Assembly: GCF_014164775.1 (NCBI RefSeq)
Contig: NZ_JACJGB010000008.1
Coordinates: 1-64,000, forward strand
Length of the DNA stretch: 64,000 bases
Direction: 5' to 3'
Origin: Tessaracoccus sp. MC1679
Lineage (GTDB): Bacteria > Actinomycetota > Actinomycetes > Propionibacteriales > Propionibacteriaceae
Of this stretch, positions 26,490-35,971 are shown piece by piece (positions within the stretch are counted from its first letter, which is position 1; every line of letters begins with the position of its first letter). The notes beneath the pieces are model-generated. The model did not search any database, was not told the origin of the DNA, and saw only the letters and a program-made list of their open reading frames with translations. Position numbers and translations under genes: made by a program.

Positions 26490-26940
26490 GCGACCCTTCG
26501 AGACGGGGCCCGCCGCTCCGCGGCCGACCCTCCTCAGGGAGCGATAGGACGTGCCACGCCGCTCCGCCCGAGCGGACCCAACCCCAACGCCGCCCTGCCG
26601 GCCCTCACCCGGACAAGACCACGCCACAGAAGGATCGAGTGCGGGGAGACGGGAGACGATGCCTGGGCGGCCTCCACAACCCAGCCACCAAATGACCAAT
26701 GCCCAACAACAAACCCTGGACAACGGCCCGCCCGGGAATCGACTCACGGCTCACCGCACCCGCCCACACATCATTCGTGAAGGTGGTAGTCACAACCCTT
26801 CGAGACAGGCCACGCCGCTCCGCGGGCGGCCCTCCTCAGGGAGCGATGGGACGGGCCACGCCGCTCCGCGGGCGGCCCTCCTCAGGGCGCGATGGGACGG
26901 GCCTCATCGCGGCCCTCCTCAGGGAGCGATGGGACGGGCG
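26490..26940 (+). repeat. Dispersed non-coding repeat, copy A
   Basis: This 450-base stretch without a convincing gene contains a core of about 240 bases (26565-26800) with TGCGGGGAGACGGGAG, a GGGCGGCCTC block, TCGACTCACGGCTCACCGCA and GTGAAGGTGGTAGTCACAAC, followed by tandem units with CGCCGCTCCGCGGGCGGC and CCCTCCTCAGGG near 26812, 26858 and 26902. One more unit precedes the core at 26497. The same order occurs in inverted orientation at 36360-35970. The last units overlap the 3' end of the WS/DGAT gene. Confidence 0.8.
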
Positions 26941-28228
26941 GTGCTACTGGCGTCGCGATGCGGGCGAGCTCGTCCCCGAGCGCGCGGCCAGCCACCGGCG
27001 CTCGGAGGGCCCGGGCGTCGACATGAACGGCCACCCCGAGCCGGCCGGTGTACGACATGGCCGCCACCCCGAACCTGACGTTGCCCTGGATGACGGCCAC
27101 GGGCCACATCCGCTCCAGCGGCGCACCCGCCACCGTCAGCGATTGGTCGGGTCCGCGGACGTTGGTGACGAACAGTGCGATGAACCGCTGTCGCCGGGCC
27201 AGCCAGGCGAACAGCCGCGATCCCCACCTGGTGCGCGTCAGCTCGAACGTGCCCTGGGCGCGGGCCTCCGCCTTCGCGGCCCGGGTGAGGGCCGCGATCC
27301 GGGTCAGCCGCGGCACCGAATCCGGCCCACCCGTGGCTAGCGGCACCAGCATCACCCCCACCGCGTTGCCAGACGCGCCACGTCCCGGCAGCGCCACCGG
27401 GACGCTCGCGGGCAGCACCGGCGGCACCGGATGGCCGTCGGCCCGGAGCGCCGCCTCGGCCGCGACGGTCACCGCCGCGAGCAGCGCGTCGTTGACGGTG
27501 GCGCCCACACGCTTGGCCGCGCGGGCGAGTGGTTCGAGCTCGATGTCGGCGAAGGCCACGCCGCGCCGAGGCCCGATCGGTCCCAGCAGCACGGTGGGCG
27601 GGACTGTGGCCCTGAAGATCGATGACACCCGCGTCACCCCCGTGGCGACCGTCTTCCAGCGCGGCCGACGCTGCGGGGGCTCGGTGGCGGGCGCGGGGGC
27701 TGCGGCAGGCACCCCGGGGCCGGTGCCCGGCGACGCACCGTCGCCGAACAGGTGCTGCAGCAGCCGCACCCCCGCGACACCGTCGGCCACGCAGTGGTGC
27801 GCGCGCAGGATCATCCCCGGGCCGCCGGCCCCTGCGCCCGGGACGATGAGCAGCTCCCACAGGGGGCGGTCGAGGGGAAGCGGGCTCGTCATCAGGGTTG
27901 CGGCCAGGCCGGCCAGGCCGTCGAGCCCGTCGACCGGCGCAGCCAGCCTGACATGCCACGTGAGGTCCGGCCGGCAGTCCTCCCACACCAGGGAGCGCCC
28001 GTCGTCCTGGACGCGCTGGGCGAACCGGACCAGCCCCGGCGACGGGCTGCCACCGAGCCTGGCCGCGAGGTCGGCGCGGAGGAGGTCGACGTCAGCCTCG
28101 CCGCCGGCGGACACGAAGCCGCCGACGCCGAGCACTCCGACCACCAGGGGCACGTTGACCTGGTCCGGCGAGTCCATCACCACATTCGAGGCGTCCGAGG
28201 CGCTCAACCGCTCCCGCTCACCTGGCAT
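26882..28228 (-). CDS. Wax ester synthase/diacylglycerol O-acyltransferase (WS/DGAT)
   Basis: A 448-residue acyltransferase with the catalytic HHxxxDG motif at 144-150 (RAHHCVADG), the PLW motif (DRPLWELLIVP) and the C-terminal NVRGP block. The family joins acyl-CoA to fatty alcohols or diacylglycerol for storage lipid. The start overlaps the upstream membrane-protein gene by 11 bases, so they form an operon. The final 20 or so codons run into the repeat units of copy A, so the native C-terminus may have been replaced. Confidence 0.85.
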   Translation of the reverse strand: MPGERERLSASDASNVVMDSPDQVNVPLVVGVLGVGGFVSAGGEADVDLLRADLAARLGGSPSPGLVRFAQRVQDDGRSLVWEDCRPDLTWHVRLAAPVDGLDGLAGLAATLMTSPLPLDRPLWELLIVPGAGAGGPGMILRAHHCVADGVAGVRLLQHLFGDGASPGTGPGVPAAAPAPATEPPQRRPRWKTVATGVTRVSSIFRATVPPTVLLGPIGPRRGVAFADIELEPLARAAKRVGATVNDALLAAVTVAAEAALRADGHPVPPVLPASVPVALPGRGASGNAVGVMLVPLATGGPDSVPRLTRIAALTRAAKAEARAQGTFELTRTRWGSRLFAWLARRQRFIALFVTNVRGPDQSLTVAGAPLERMWPVAVIQGNVRFGVAAMSYTGRLGVAVHVDARALRAPVAGRALGDELARIATPVAPPVPSLPEEGRDEARPIAP

Positions 28229-28919
28229 GGGCCGCCGTCCCGAGCCGGATGAGCTTCCATCCCACCCAGCCGAACCAGATCGGCAGCAGAAGCCCGTAGA
28301 TGAGGTAGGCGGGGCCGATCATCGGGCGGAACGCCTCGCTGAACAGACCGATCACCCCCGTCACGATGCCGACCACCGCCAATGCCCGGCCGAACATGCC
28401 CCGCCACATCACCAGCGACAGCACCAGGATTCCCGCCGCAGTCAGGATCCCGGCCCAGGAGACGGCGTTGGTGGCCGCGATCAGCGCGTCCGCCGCGCTC
28501 ACAAGAGAGTCGCGGTCGGCGTCGCTTGCGGCCGACGCATAGGAGTCGCTCAGGACCACGAGCCCGCCGTGCAGGGACTGGGGGCTGCTGCCCAACGCCA
28601 ACGCGATGGTCTCCGACGCGATCCCGAAGAGTCCCCCGATGGCCGCCAGCCCCTTGTTGACCGCCGCGAGCGCCACAGCCATGGCCCCGAACACCACCAG
28701 CGCCGGGACCGCGAGACCGACGAAACTCACCAGCTCCACCAGGTAGACGGCCTTGTGGGCGGAGATGTACTCCAGCAGGGCGCGCCCCTCGGTGGGTGGA
28801 ACGGGCGCGACGAAGACCAGGGTCACCGGCACCAGGACCAGGACCACGAACACCACAGCAGAGCTTCCACCGATCCTGTACAGGGGTTGCCAGGACAGGT
28901 CGGGGCGGGCAGATGCCAT
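28218..28919 (-). CDS. DUF4386-like membrane protein
   Basis: A 233-residue protein with six hydrophobic segments and an N-terminal cytoplasmic tail. Features such as LEYISAHKAVYLVELVSFVG after the first helix and FSEAFRPMIGPAYLIYGLLL near the end are typical of DUF4386 proteins. Its function is unknown. It is the first gene of an operon with the WS/DGAT gene. Confidence 0.65.
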   Translation of the reverse strand: MASARPDLSWQPLYRIGGSSAVVFVVLVLVPVTLVFVAPVPPTEGRALLEYISAHKAVYLVELVSFVGLAVPALVVFGAMAVALAAVNKGLAAIGGLFGIASETIALALGSSPQSLHGGLVVLSDSYASAASDADRDSLVSAADALIAATNAVSWAGILTAAGILVLSLVMWRGMFGRALAVVGIVTGVIGLFSEAFRPMIGPAYLIYGLLLPIWFGWVGWKLIRLGTAAHAR

Positions 28920-29058
28920 ACGACGATCCTGCTCCCGCCCTCAGGGGCCGTCAAGGGCGCCGCCGACAACTTCACACGGAGGGCACCTCGCAGCGTCGAC
29001 GTCGCCTCCCTGGCGTGACACACTCAGCGTCACCACGTCACTGGCGAAGGGGTGCTGC

Positions 29059-29352
29059 ATGGAGGACTTCACGTTCACCGCAGAGCTGTGGCGCTGGTCT
29101 GGCGACGCGGCCTGGCGGTTCGTCACCGTCCCGTCTGATCTGGCCGACGAGATCCGGATCGTGTCGGGTCCACCGCGGGGGTTCGGGTCGGTGCGGGTGG
29201 AGGTCACCGTCGGCGCAACCACCTGGCGCACCTCGGTGTTCCCGGACTCCACTGCCGGCAGCTACATCCTGCCGATGAAGAAGGCCATCCGCGTCGCCGA
29301 GGGTCTCGTGGACGGCGACGAGGTTGCGGTAACGCTGCGGCTGGTGGACTGA
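29059..29352 (+). CDS. DUF1905 domain protein
   Basis: A 97-residue protein that is all DUF1905: FTFTAELWRWSGDAAWRFVTV at the start, WRTSVFPDSTAGSYILPMKK and a closing VTLRLVD. The family is a small beta barrel of unknown function, often a standalone gene. The ATG at 29059 follows AAGGGG. It stands alone between the DUF4386-like gene and the phospholipase-like gene. Confidence 0.85.
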   Translation: MEDFTFTAELWRWSGDAAWRFVTVPSDLADEIRIVSGPPRGFGSVRVEVTVGATTWRTSVFPDSTAGSYILPMKKAIRVAEGLVDGDEVAVTLRLVD

Positions 29353-29461
29353 CGGGCGCGGCACGTCCCACCAGGGCTTCACGACGCGGTGCAGCCGCAG
29401 AGCACGGGGTACCTCGGCCCGACAACGGGGTATTCCCCTATAGGAATCCCTCCCGGTCAGG

Positions 29462-29480
29462 CTAGGTTCGCCTTGCCAGG
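29462..29480 (+). promoter_or_regulatory. Possible DtxR/IdeR iron box
   Basis: CTAGGTTCGCCTTGCCAGG agrees at 12 of 19 positions with the DtxR/IdeR consensus, including the TAGGTT-GCCT core. It lies 40 bases before the phospholipase-like start codon. Just upstream, GGGTATTCC and GGAATCCC (about 29428-29451) form an imperfect palindrome around CCTATA. Confidence 0.35.
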
Positions 29481-29519
29481 CACATACCAGGCTTGCGTCC
29501 TACCCCTGAGGAGCACCAC

Positions 29520-31031
29520 ATGGAAAGCGCCGAACACGCCTGGATCGGGGACCAGCTCTCCCTCCACTTCCCCGCGACAGTCACGCCCGCCAAGGACCTT
29601 CCGTTGGCGTTGCCCCTCCCCGGACTGCCGGGCGGAGCACGCCTCACCTACGGGCAGACGATCGCTCTGGCCGGGGACTTTTTCGGCGTGGTCGGGGCGC
29701 CGATCAGCACCGCCACCGACCGGCGGGCCGCGTTCACTGCGGCCTTCGCCAGCCTGGGTGCCAACTGGGCCCAAACCCTGCAGATCCTCTCGATCATGGC
29801 CGAGGAGATCCGGGCCATCGATGCTGCGCTCGCCGCGAAGAAGGACCCCTCGACCGCCTACGCGGTGCTCGGCGACTCTCTGTCGATGCGCTGGAACGTG
29901 GTGACGGGGGGCGAGAACGTCGGTGATCTTCCGGTGGTGATGGGCCGGTACCTCCAGCTCGCCGCCGAGAACTGGGACCACTTCACCGAATATGCCGTCG
30001 CCGCCTACTCGGCGGGGCACGAGCTCGCGATGGAACACGCCGCGGCCGTACCCGGCGAGTCACCGGCCCAGGCCGAGACGCGGATGCAGGAGGCATATGC
30101 CCTCAACGCGTTCGCGGACCACTTCCTCACCGACCTGTTCTCGGCCGGCCATCTGCGCGCCCCGCGCAAGGAGCTGTCGGAGCAGGTCGCCACCCCGATC
30201 CCCGGGATGAGCGGCACGATGGGGAGCCTTCTTGTCCGCTGCATGCATGACGAGGACTCCCACAACGGGCTGAAAGTGAGCAACGCCGCCGGGAACTCCT
30301 GGGTGGCGTACGGGGACAAGCGCCTGCTCGACGCCGTCTCGGGGGACAACCGCGCCATGGTGGTCCGCGCCACCCAGGCATCCGCAGACGACGTGTGGAG
30401 CGCCCACCTTGGCGGCCAGCACCAGTACACGGCGCTGTCCTTCATCCCGGACCTCGCGCGGGTGGCCGACGTCTCGACGAAGGAGAACTTCTCACCCCTC
30501 TTCCACCGCGACGCCGCAAGCGGGGTGGTGCAGCGCCGCAACGACGTGAGCAACCGCAGCGACTTCTCGTGGACCTCCGACTGGTGGGGATGGAGCACGT
30601 GGGCGGCGATCATGGCCGGCCAGTCCAGCGCCTTCGCCCCAGTCAAGTGCTACAGCCTTTCCAGCGGGGCGTTCCTCGGCTGGCTCGGGGTCGGCACCAA
30701 CAACTACGTCGTCCTGGTGGGCGAGGAGAACCAGGCCCACGGGTTGGACTGGTACGCCTACGGCAATGACCTCTACCTCCGCAAGAACACCAGCCCGGCG
30801 TACCGCTACATCGGCGAGGGCGTCTACAGCTACGCCGACTGGGGCCTGTGGGGAGGCAACTACAAGAGTCCCGTCATCTACAACCCGGACTCGACGCTCA
30901 CCTTGAAGGGCGCTCCCGGGCGATCGCTCTATCTGTACAAGGACAACCAGCTCTGCTGGTCCAATGGCGAGACCGACCTCAACTTCGTGCGGGTGGAGCT
31001 GCCCTTCGAGGACCAGTACGCGACGTTCTGA
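29520..31031 (+). CDS. Zinc-dependent phospholipase C / P1-nuclease-fold-like protein with beta C-terminal domain
   Basis: A 503-residue protein. Residues 150-245 have the helical metal-site pattern of zinc-dependent phospholipases C: NWDHFTEY (His 154), SAGHELAMEH, then ADHFLTDLFSAGH with His 201, Asp 205 and His 211, and HDEDSHNG. The C-terminal 180 residues are rich in Trp, Tyr and Gly (SDWWGWSTWA, YAYGNDLYLRKN) and look like a beta, perhaps binding, domain. There is no signal peptide, so if it acts on lipids outside the cell it needs another export route. I chose ATG 29520 because GAGGAG precedes it; ATG 29493 is also in frame. The true substrate is unknown. Confidence 0.6.
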   Translation: MESAEHAWIGDQLSLHFPATVTPAKDLPLALPLPGLPGGARLTYGQTIALAGDFFGVVGAPISTATDRRAAFTAAFASLGANWAQTLQILSIMAEEIRAIDAALAAKKDPSTAYAVLGDSLSMRWNVVTGGENVGDLPVVMGRYLQLAAENWDHFTEYAVAAYSAGHELAMEHAAAVPGESPAQAETRMQEAYALNAFADHFLTDLFSAGHLRAPRKELSEQVATPIPGMSGTMGSLLVRCMHDEDSHNGLKVSNAAGNSWVAYGDKRLLDAVSGDNRAMVVRATQASADDVWSAHLGGQHQYTALSFIPDLARVADVSTKENFSPLFHRDAASGVVQRRNDVSNRSDFSWTSDWWGWSTWAAIMAGQSSAFAPVKCYSLSSGAFLGWLGVGTNNYVVLVGEENQAHGLDWYAYGNDLYLRKNTSPAYRYIGEGVYSYADWGLWGGNYKSPVIYNPDSTLTLKGAPGRSLYLYKDNQLCWSNGETDLNFVRVELPFEDQYATF

Positions 31032-31154
31032 CCCCTCACAGTCATCGCGGCGGTCCTCTGGGGCCGGGAGCGAGAGGGCGTACCCCTGCAGATCAGTGAC
31101 TCCCGGCTCCGCCGGGCGCCCCTGCGTCAGGTCTCCTCGCCGTAGGCTGTAGCC

Positions 31155-31862
31155 ATGGCTGGGCTCCGGGCGTTGGGCGAGGATCTGTACGTTGTCGAGG
31201 GACCGGTCGTGCGCGACATGGGGATCGTCTTCACCACCCGGATGACGGTGGTCCGCCTGGGCGACGGGTCGGTGTGGATCGCCTCACCGGTCCCTGCACC
31301 ATTCGCCACGATCGCAGAGATCGCCGCATTGGGCCCGGTCCGCCATCTCGTGTCGCCCACCCCCCGGCACTACTGGCGACTCCACGCCTGGCATGCACTC
31401 TTCCCGGAAGCAGAGCTGTGGTCGAGCCCGATCACGGCGGTCACTCTCAGGAAGGGTGACCTCCTCAAGGCCGAGATCCTCGGTCAGCATGCACCGGAGG
31501 CCTGGGCCGGCGACCTCGACCAGGCCATCGTCCGTGGCAGCGCACCGGTGAGCGAGGTGTTCTTCTTCCACGCCGCGTCCCGCACCCTCCTCGTGGAGGA
31601 CCTCATCCAGGTGCACGAGCGCAGCCCAGGACACCCCCTCCGCAACGCCCTCATCGCGCTGGGTGGAGTGGCGGCCCCGCGCGGCGGCGTCGCCCGCGAC
31701 ATCAGGCTGACGTTCCGGGATCGCGCCGCGGCACGCCAGTCGATCCGCAGGATCCTGGAGTGGGACTTCGATCAGGTCGTCGTGGCGCACGGGCCGGTGA
31801 TCACCCAAGCCGGCAGACGAATGGTCGAGGAGGCATTCTCCTGGCTCGGCCCCGGTGACTGA
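31155..31862 (+). CDS. DUF4336 protein (metallo-beta-lactamase-like)
   Basis: A 235-residue protein whose whole length fits DUF4336: LGEDLYVVEGPVVRD, HLVSPTPRHYWRLHAWHALF, and VVVAHGPVI near the end. The family resembles the metallo-beta-lactamase fold but keeps only part of the metal ligands. It overlaps the next gene by 8 bases and is the first of a three-gene run with a rifampicin-phosphotransferase-like enzyme and an exporter. Confidence 0.8.
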   Translation: MAGLRALGEDLYVVEGPVVRDMGIVFTTRMTVVRLGDGSVWIASPVPAPFATIAEIAALGPVRHLVSPTPRHYWRLHAWHALFPEAELWSSPITAVTLRKGDLLKAEILGQHAPEAWAGDLDQAIVRGSAPVSEVFFFHAASRTLLVEDLIQVHERSPGHPLRNALIALGGVAAPRGGVARDIRLTFRDRAAARQSIRRILEWDFDQVVVAHGPVITQAGRRMVEEAFSWLGPGD

Positions 31863-34713
31863 GTCCGCGCTGGTCACGAGAATGATGGTGTTCACACACG
31901 ACAAGGCCGGGCGCGTGGGCGCGAGCGACGGCGCGGCAGATCCACGGGAATCGACGGCGGCTGGAGGCCGGTCGGCGCTGACGCTGAGCTTTGACTCACC
32001 TGCTGCCACGTTGGAGTCCTGCGGCGGGAAGGGCATCAACCTTGTGCGGCTGACCCGCGCAGGGTTCAGGGTGCCGCCGGGTTTCGTGGTGTCCGCGGAT
32101 GCGTATCGCCTCTTCGTCGCCGCAAACGACCTGACGACTCGGCTCGGGGACATCGTCGCGGGGGTGGATCCGGGCGACGCGGCCGCGCTGGAGGCAGCCT
32201 CGGGCCTGATCCGGCGGGCCTTCGCCGACGGCGCGATCCCCGCCGAGGTGGTGGAGGCGGTGCGCGCGGCCTGGGAGCAGACGTTTGAGCCGGACTCCGC
32301 CCTGGCGGTGCGTTCGTCGGCGACGGCCGAAGACCTGCCGGACCTGTCGTTCGCGGGGCAGCAGGACACCTTCCTCAACGTGGTCGGCCTCGACGCCGTG
32401 ATGGAGGCCTTGGTGAGCTGCTGGTCGAGCCTGTGGACGGCGCGCGCCATCGGCTACCGGGCCCGCAACGGCATCCCCCACGACGGTGTGGCGCTCGCGG
32501 CGGTGGTTCAGCTATTGGTTCCGGCGCGGGCCAGCGGCGTCCTGTTCACCGCCAACCCGCTCACCGGCGCACGCACCGAAACCGTGATCGACGCGACGTG
32601 GGGGCTGGGCGAGGCGCTGGTGTCGGGTCAGGTCGAGCCCGACCACTTCGTCGTCCACTCCGAATCCGGGCGGATCAGCCGATCGGTGGGCGCGAAGGCG
32701 GTTGTCACGTCCGCGCTCCCGGGAGGCGGGGTGACAATCTCCGCCCGAGTGCCCGACCCCGAGTTGTCGCTCACCGATGCCCAGGTGTGGGAGTTGGTGG
32801 CTCTGGGGCGATCGGTGGCCGACGAGTACGGGACCCCGCAGGACCTGGAGTGGGCCATCGCCGACGCGACAATCTACCTGCTGCAGGCGCGCGCCATCAC
32901 GTCGTTGTACCCGGTCCCCACCGGGGGAAGCGAGGCGCTGTGGTTCTCCTTCGGCGCCATCCAGGGGATGCTGCAGCCGATCACGCCCCTGGGGCGTGAC
33001 GCGATCTCGATGATGCTGTCGGGGGTCACCGAGCTGGTGGGGCCCCGGGTCGACCTGGCGAGGGCCGGCTACCTGACGCCCGCGGGTGAGCGCCTCTGGA
33101 TCCGGATCGACGGGATTGTCCACCACCGGCTGGGCGGCCGGATCCTGCCCAGGGTGTTGCCCATGCTGGAGCCGAGCTTCGGCGAGATCCTGGCCGGGTT
33201 GGCCCGTGAAGCGGGGTGGGCCCCCAGGCCCGGCCGCCCGAGCTGGGCAACCGTGCGGGGGCTGGCGAGGCTCGCGGCCCAGGTGGTGCCGCAGATCCCG
33301 GGTGCGCTCCTCGCTCCGGCTCGTCGACGCCGCGGCATGGATGCCAGGATGACCGCACTGCTGGCCGATGCCCAGCGGCGGGAGGCCGAGGCCGGCGCAG
33401 ACGACGACCCATGGGTGCGCCTGGCCGCGCGGGCGCGGGCGATGAGGGCGACCTTGGAGGGGTTGTTCCCGGTTGTGGTGCGCGCCTTCATCCCCGTCAT
33501 CGGCCCGGGCATGGCCATGATGGTCCGCGTGAAGGCGACGGCCCACGAAGCCGGCGATGAGGCACAGGTGTTGGCGATGGAGGTCCTCCGCGGGCTGCCC
33601 GGCAATGTGACCACCGAGATGGACCTGGCCCTGTGGCGCACGGCCGCCGACATCCAGGCGGAGCCGGCCTCGTTGCGCGCGTTCGAGGAACTGGAGGCCG
33701 CCGAGCTGGCCGACCGGTTTGCGGCGGGTCAGCTCCCCACCCAGGCCCAGGGGGCGGTGGCGGCCTTTCTCGCGGAATACGGGATGCGTGGCGTCGGGGA
33801 GATCGACCTCGGGGTGCCACGCTGGCGGGAGAACCCGATCGACGTGATGCGCAGCCTGCAGAGCTACACGCAGATCCGCGACCCCGAGCAGGCGCCCGAC
33901 GCGGTGTTTGCGCGCGGCGCGGCGCGCGCCGCGCGGGCCAAGGACGAGTTGTCTGCTCTGCTGATCTCCTCCGGCGGTGGGAGGGCCCGCGGGAGGGCGG
34001 CCCGCGCCCGATTCATGATCGGCAGGATGCGCACTCTCCTGGGCGCCCGGGAGACGCCGAAGTTCACGATGATCCGGGCGCTCGGGCTGGTGCGGGAGGG
34101 GCTGCTGGCCAGCGGCGGGGACCTGATGCGCGCCGGTGTGCTGGACCGTGCCGAGGATGTCTTCTTCCTGCACGTCGACGAGCTCGAACGGCTGCGGGCA
34201 GAGCCGGCCGAGGTGTGGAGGTCTGTCGTGGCCGCGCGCCGGGACCTCGCGGACCGCGAGCGCCGACGGCGGCAGGTCCCGCGTGTGATCGCCGGCGACG
34301 GCCGCGCCTTCTACGAGGGGGTGGGCAGCGTCGACGGGGCGATGAGCGGGAGCCCCGTGTCGCCAGGGATCGCGGAGGGCCTGGTCAGGGTGGTGTTCGA
34401 CCCCCAGACCACCCACCTGCTCCCCGGAGAGATCCTTGTCTGCCCCGGCACGGACCCGGCCTGGACGCCGCTGTTTCTCTCGGCCGGCGGCCTCATCACC
34501 GAAGTGGGCGGCATGATGACCCACGGCTCGGTGGTTGCACGCGAGTACGGCATCCCCGCCGTCGTCGGCGTCCACCAGGCCACTACCAGGCTCCACACCG
34601 GGCAGCGCATCAGGCTGGACGGGATGACCGGGACGATCGAGATCCTCGACCAGGCCCTGGACCCCGCCCTCCAGGCCAGTGAGGTGGTCGACGGTGGCGC
34701 CGGGGCGCGATGA
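31855..34713 (+). CDS. PEP synthase/rifampicin phosphotransferase-like enzyme
   Basis: A 952-residue protein with the three-part layout of antibiotic (rifampicin) phosphotransferases. The ATP-grasp domain is at about 45-360 (GGKGINLVRL, LAVRSSATAEDLPDLSFAGQ, EWAIADATIYLLQARAITS). A helical middle region covers 370-830. The swivelling PEP-utiliser His domain is at 850-945 with MMTHGSVVAREYG, His 890. These enzymes use ATP to phosphorylate a substrate through the His, giving AMP and phosphate. The middle part, which holds the drug in known enzymes, is divergent and its ligand is unclear. The GTG start overlaps the DUF4336 gene; ATGs at 31882 and 31885 are alternatives. Confidence 0.8.
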   Translation: MTESALVTRMMVFTHDKAGRVGASDGAADPRESTAAGGRSALTLSFDSPAATLESCGGKGINLVRLTRAGFRVPPGFVVSADAYRLFVAANDLTTRLGDIVAGVDPGDAAALEAASGLIRRAFADGAIPAEVVEAVRAAWEQTFEPDSALAVRSSATAEDLPDLSFAGQQDTFLNVVGLDAVMEALVSCWSSLWTARAIGYRARNGIPHDGVALAAVVQLLVPARASGVLFTANPLTGARTETVIDATWGLGEALVSGQVEPDHFVVHSESGRISRSVGAKAVVTSALPGGGVTISARVPDPELSLTDAQVWELVALGRSVADEYGTPQDLEWAIADATIYLLQARAITSLYPVPTGGSEALWFSFGAIQGMLQPITPLGRDAISMMLSGVTELVGPRVDLARAGYLTPAGERLWIRIDGIVHHRLGGRILPRVLPMLEPSFGEILAGLAREAGWAPRPGRPSWATVRGLARLAAQVVPQIPGALLAPARRRRGMDARMTALLADAQRREAEAGADDDPWVRLAARARAMRATLEGLFPVVVRAFIPVIGPGMAMMVRVKATAHEAGDEAQVLAMEVLRGLPGNVTTEMDLALWRTAADIQAEPASLRAFEELEAAELADRFAAGQLPTQAQGAVAAFLAEYGMRGVGEIDLGVPRWRENPIDVMRSLQSYTQIRDPEQAPDAVFARGAARAARAKDELSALLISSGGGRARGRAARARFMIGRMRTLLGARETPKFTMIRALGLVREGLLASGGDLMRAGVLDRAEDVFFLHVDELERLRAEPAEVWRSVVAARRDLADRERRRRQVPRVIAGDGRAFYEGVGSVDGAMSGSPVSPGIAEGLVRVVFDPQTTHLLPGEILVCPGTDPAWTPLFLSAGGLITEVGGMMTHGSVVAREYGIPAVVGVHQATTRLHTGQRIRLDGMTGTIEILDQALDPALQASEVVDGGAGAR

Positions 34714-35971
34714 CACGGATGCGGGACTCGAGGCGCGGGCCGGCGGGTCGCTGTTCGCCGACGCCGGCCTGACGGGCGTCACGGTCGGGGTGCTCGCGCT
34801 GCTGTCGGCCATCAACGCCCTGTCAACAAGCGCCTACCTGCCCGCGCTGCCCACGGTGGCCGCGGATCTGGGTGCGTCGACCTCCTCCACGCAACTCACC
34901 CTGACCGCCTACCTGCTGGGCATCGCGGTGGGCCAGCTGACCTGGGGGCCGCTGTCGGATGCGGTGGGACGCCGCCGGCCGCTCCTGGTGGGACTGGTGT
35001 GCTACATCGCGGCCAGCCTGCTCTGCGCGGCCGCCCCGTCGATCGGGCTGCTCCTCGTGTTCCGGGCGGTGCAGGGGTGGGCCGCGTGCTCCGGTCAGGT
35101 GCTGTCGCGGGCGGTGGTCGCCGACCATGCCAGCGGGACCCGCCTGGCTCAGCTGATCACGGTGTTGATGCTGATGGGGGTGATCGCGCCCGTGGCGGCG
35201 CCGTTGATCGGGTCCGGTCTGCTTGTGGTGGGCTCGTGGCGGACGGTCTTCATGTTCCTGGCATTCATGGGCGTGCCGATGGTGGTGGGCGTGATCCTGA
35301 CCGTGGACGAGTCGCTGCCCGAGGCTCGACGCCGCCGCGGGGGGCTCGGCGAGCTCGGGCGCACGGTGGGCGGCCTGATCACGAATCGACGTTTCGTCGG
35401 GTACGCGGTGGCGTTGTCGTCGGGGTTCTCGACGATGTTCGTGTTCATGGCGGCCGCCCCGTTCCTGTTCCAGAACCGGCTTGGCCTCTCCGCGCAGCAG
35501 TACGCCTGGGTCAACGCCGGCATCGCCACCGGGCTGGGCGTGTCGATGGCGCTGGTCCACCGGCACCTCGGGCGTCAGGCGCGCGACGGCGTATCGAACC
35601 CCGCCGGCACGGCCCGCTTCGGAATCGTGGCGTTGCTCGTCGGGACCTGCAGCACGCTGGCGGCCTCCCTCCTGGACGCTCCCCTTGCGGTGTGGATCGT
35701 GGTGCTGCTGCTGACCGTGGGCAGCCTGGCTCCCATCATGGGGAGCACCATGTCGCTCGCTCTGGGCGAGTCGTCGCACGCGATCGGGACCGGGACGGCG
35801 GTCGTCGGCGTGCTTCAGGCCATGCTCGGCGCTCTGGCCGCGCCCTTGGTCGGGTTGGGCGGACCGGAGGCCACGCTCCCCATGGCGCTGACCATGGTGG
35901 GGGCGGCGTGCGTCTCCGGCGCGGCGTTCCTCACGGCACGCCACGCCCAGGCGAATGACTGGGCCCCCTGA
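34694..35971 (+). CDS. MFS drug-efflux transporter, Bcr/CflA-like
   Basis: A 425-residue transporter with twelve hydrophobic segments. The early YLPALPTVAADLGAS stretch, TAYLLGIAVGQLTWGPLSD with VGRRRPLL, and RAVQGWAACSGQVLSRAVV are typical of the Bcr/CflA drug exporter group. GTG 34694 overlaps the preceding enzyme by 20 bases, so it is translationally linked. With the upstream phosphotransferase-like enzyme this looks like a modify-and-export pair. Confidence 0.82.
   Translation: MAPGRDDTDAGLEARAGGSLFADAGLTGVTVGVLALLSAINALSTSAYLPALPTVAADLGASTSSTQLTLTAYLLGIAVGQLTWGPLSDAVGRRRPLLVGLVCYIAASLLCAAAPSIGLLLVFRAVQGWAACSGQVLSRAVVADHASGTRLAQLITVLMLMGVIAPVAAPLIGSGLLVVGSWRTVFMFLAFMGVPMVVGVILTVDESLPEARRRRGGLGELGRTVGGLITNRRFVGYAVALSSGFSTMFVFMAAAPFLFQNRLGLSAQQYAWVNAGIATGLGVSMALVHRHLGRQARDGVSNPAGTARFGIVALLVGTCSTLAASLLDAPLAVWIVVLLLTVGSLAPIMGSTMSLALGESSHAIGTGTAVVGVLQAMLGALAAPLVGLGGPEATLPMALTMVGAACVSGAAFLTARHAQANDWAP

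Noticed and set aside
26551-27078. Small protein encoded by repeat copy A
   Set aside because: The equivalent frames in copy B have different translations and frame shifts, so the conservation is at DNA level, not protein level.
32512-34815. Long minus-strand frame opposite the phosphotransferase-like gene
   Set aside because: No domain pattern, and the plus strand is clearly coding throughout.
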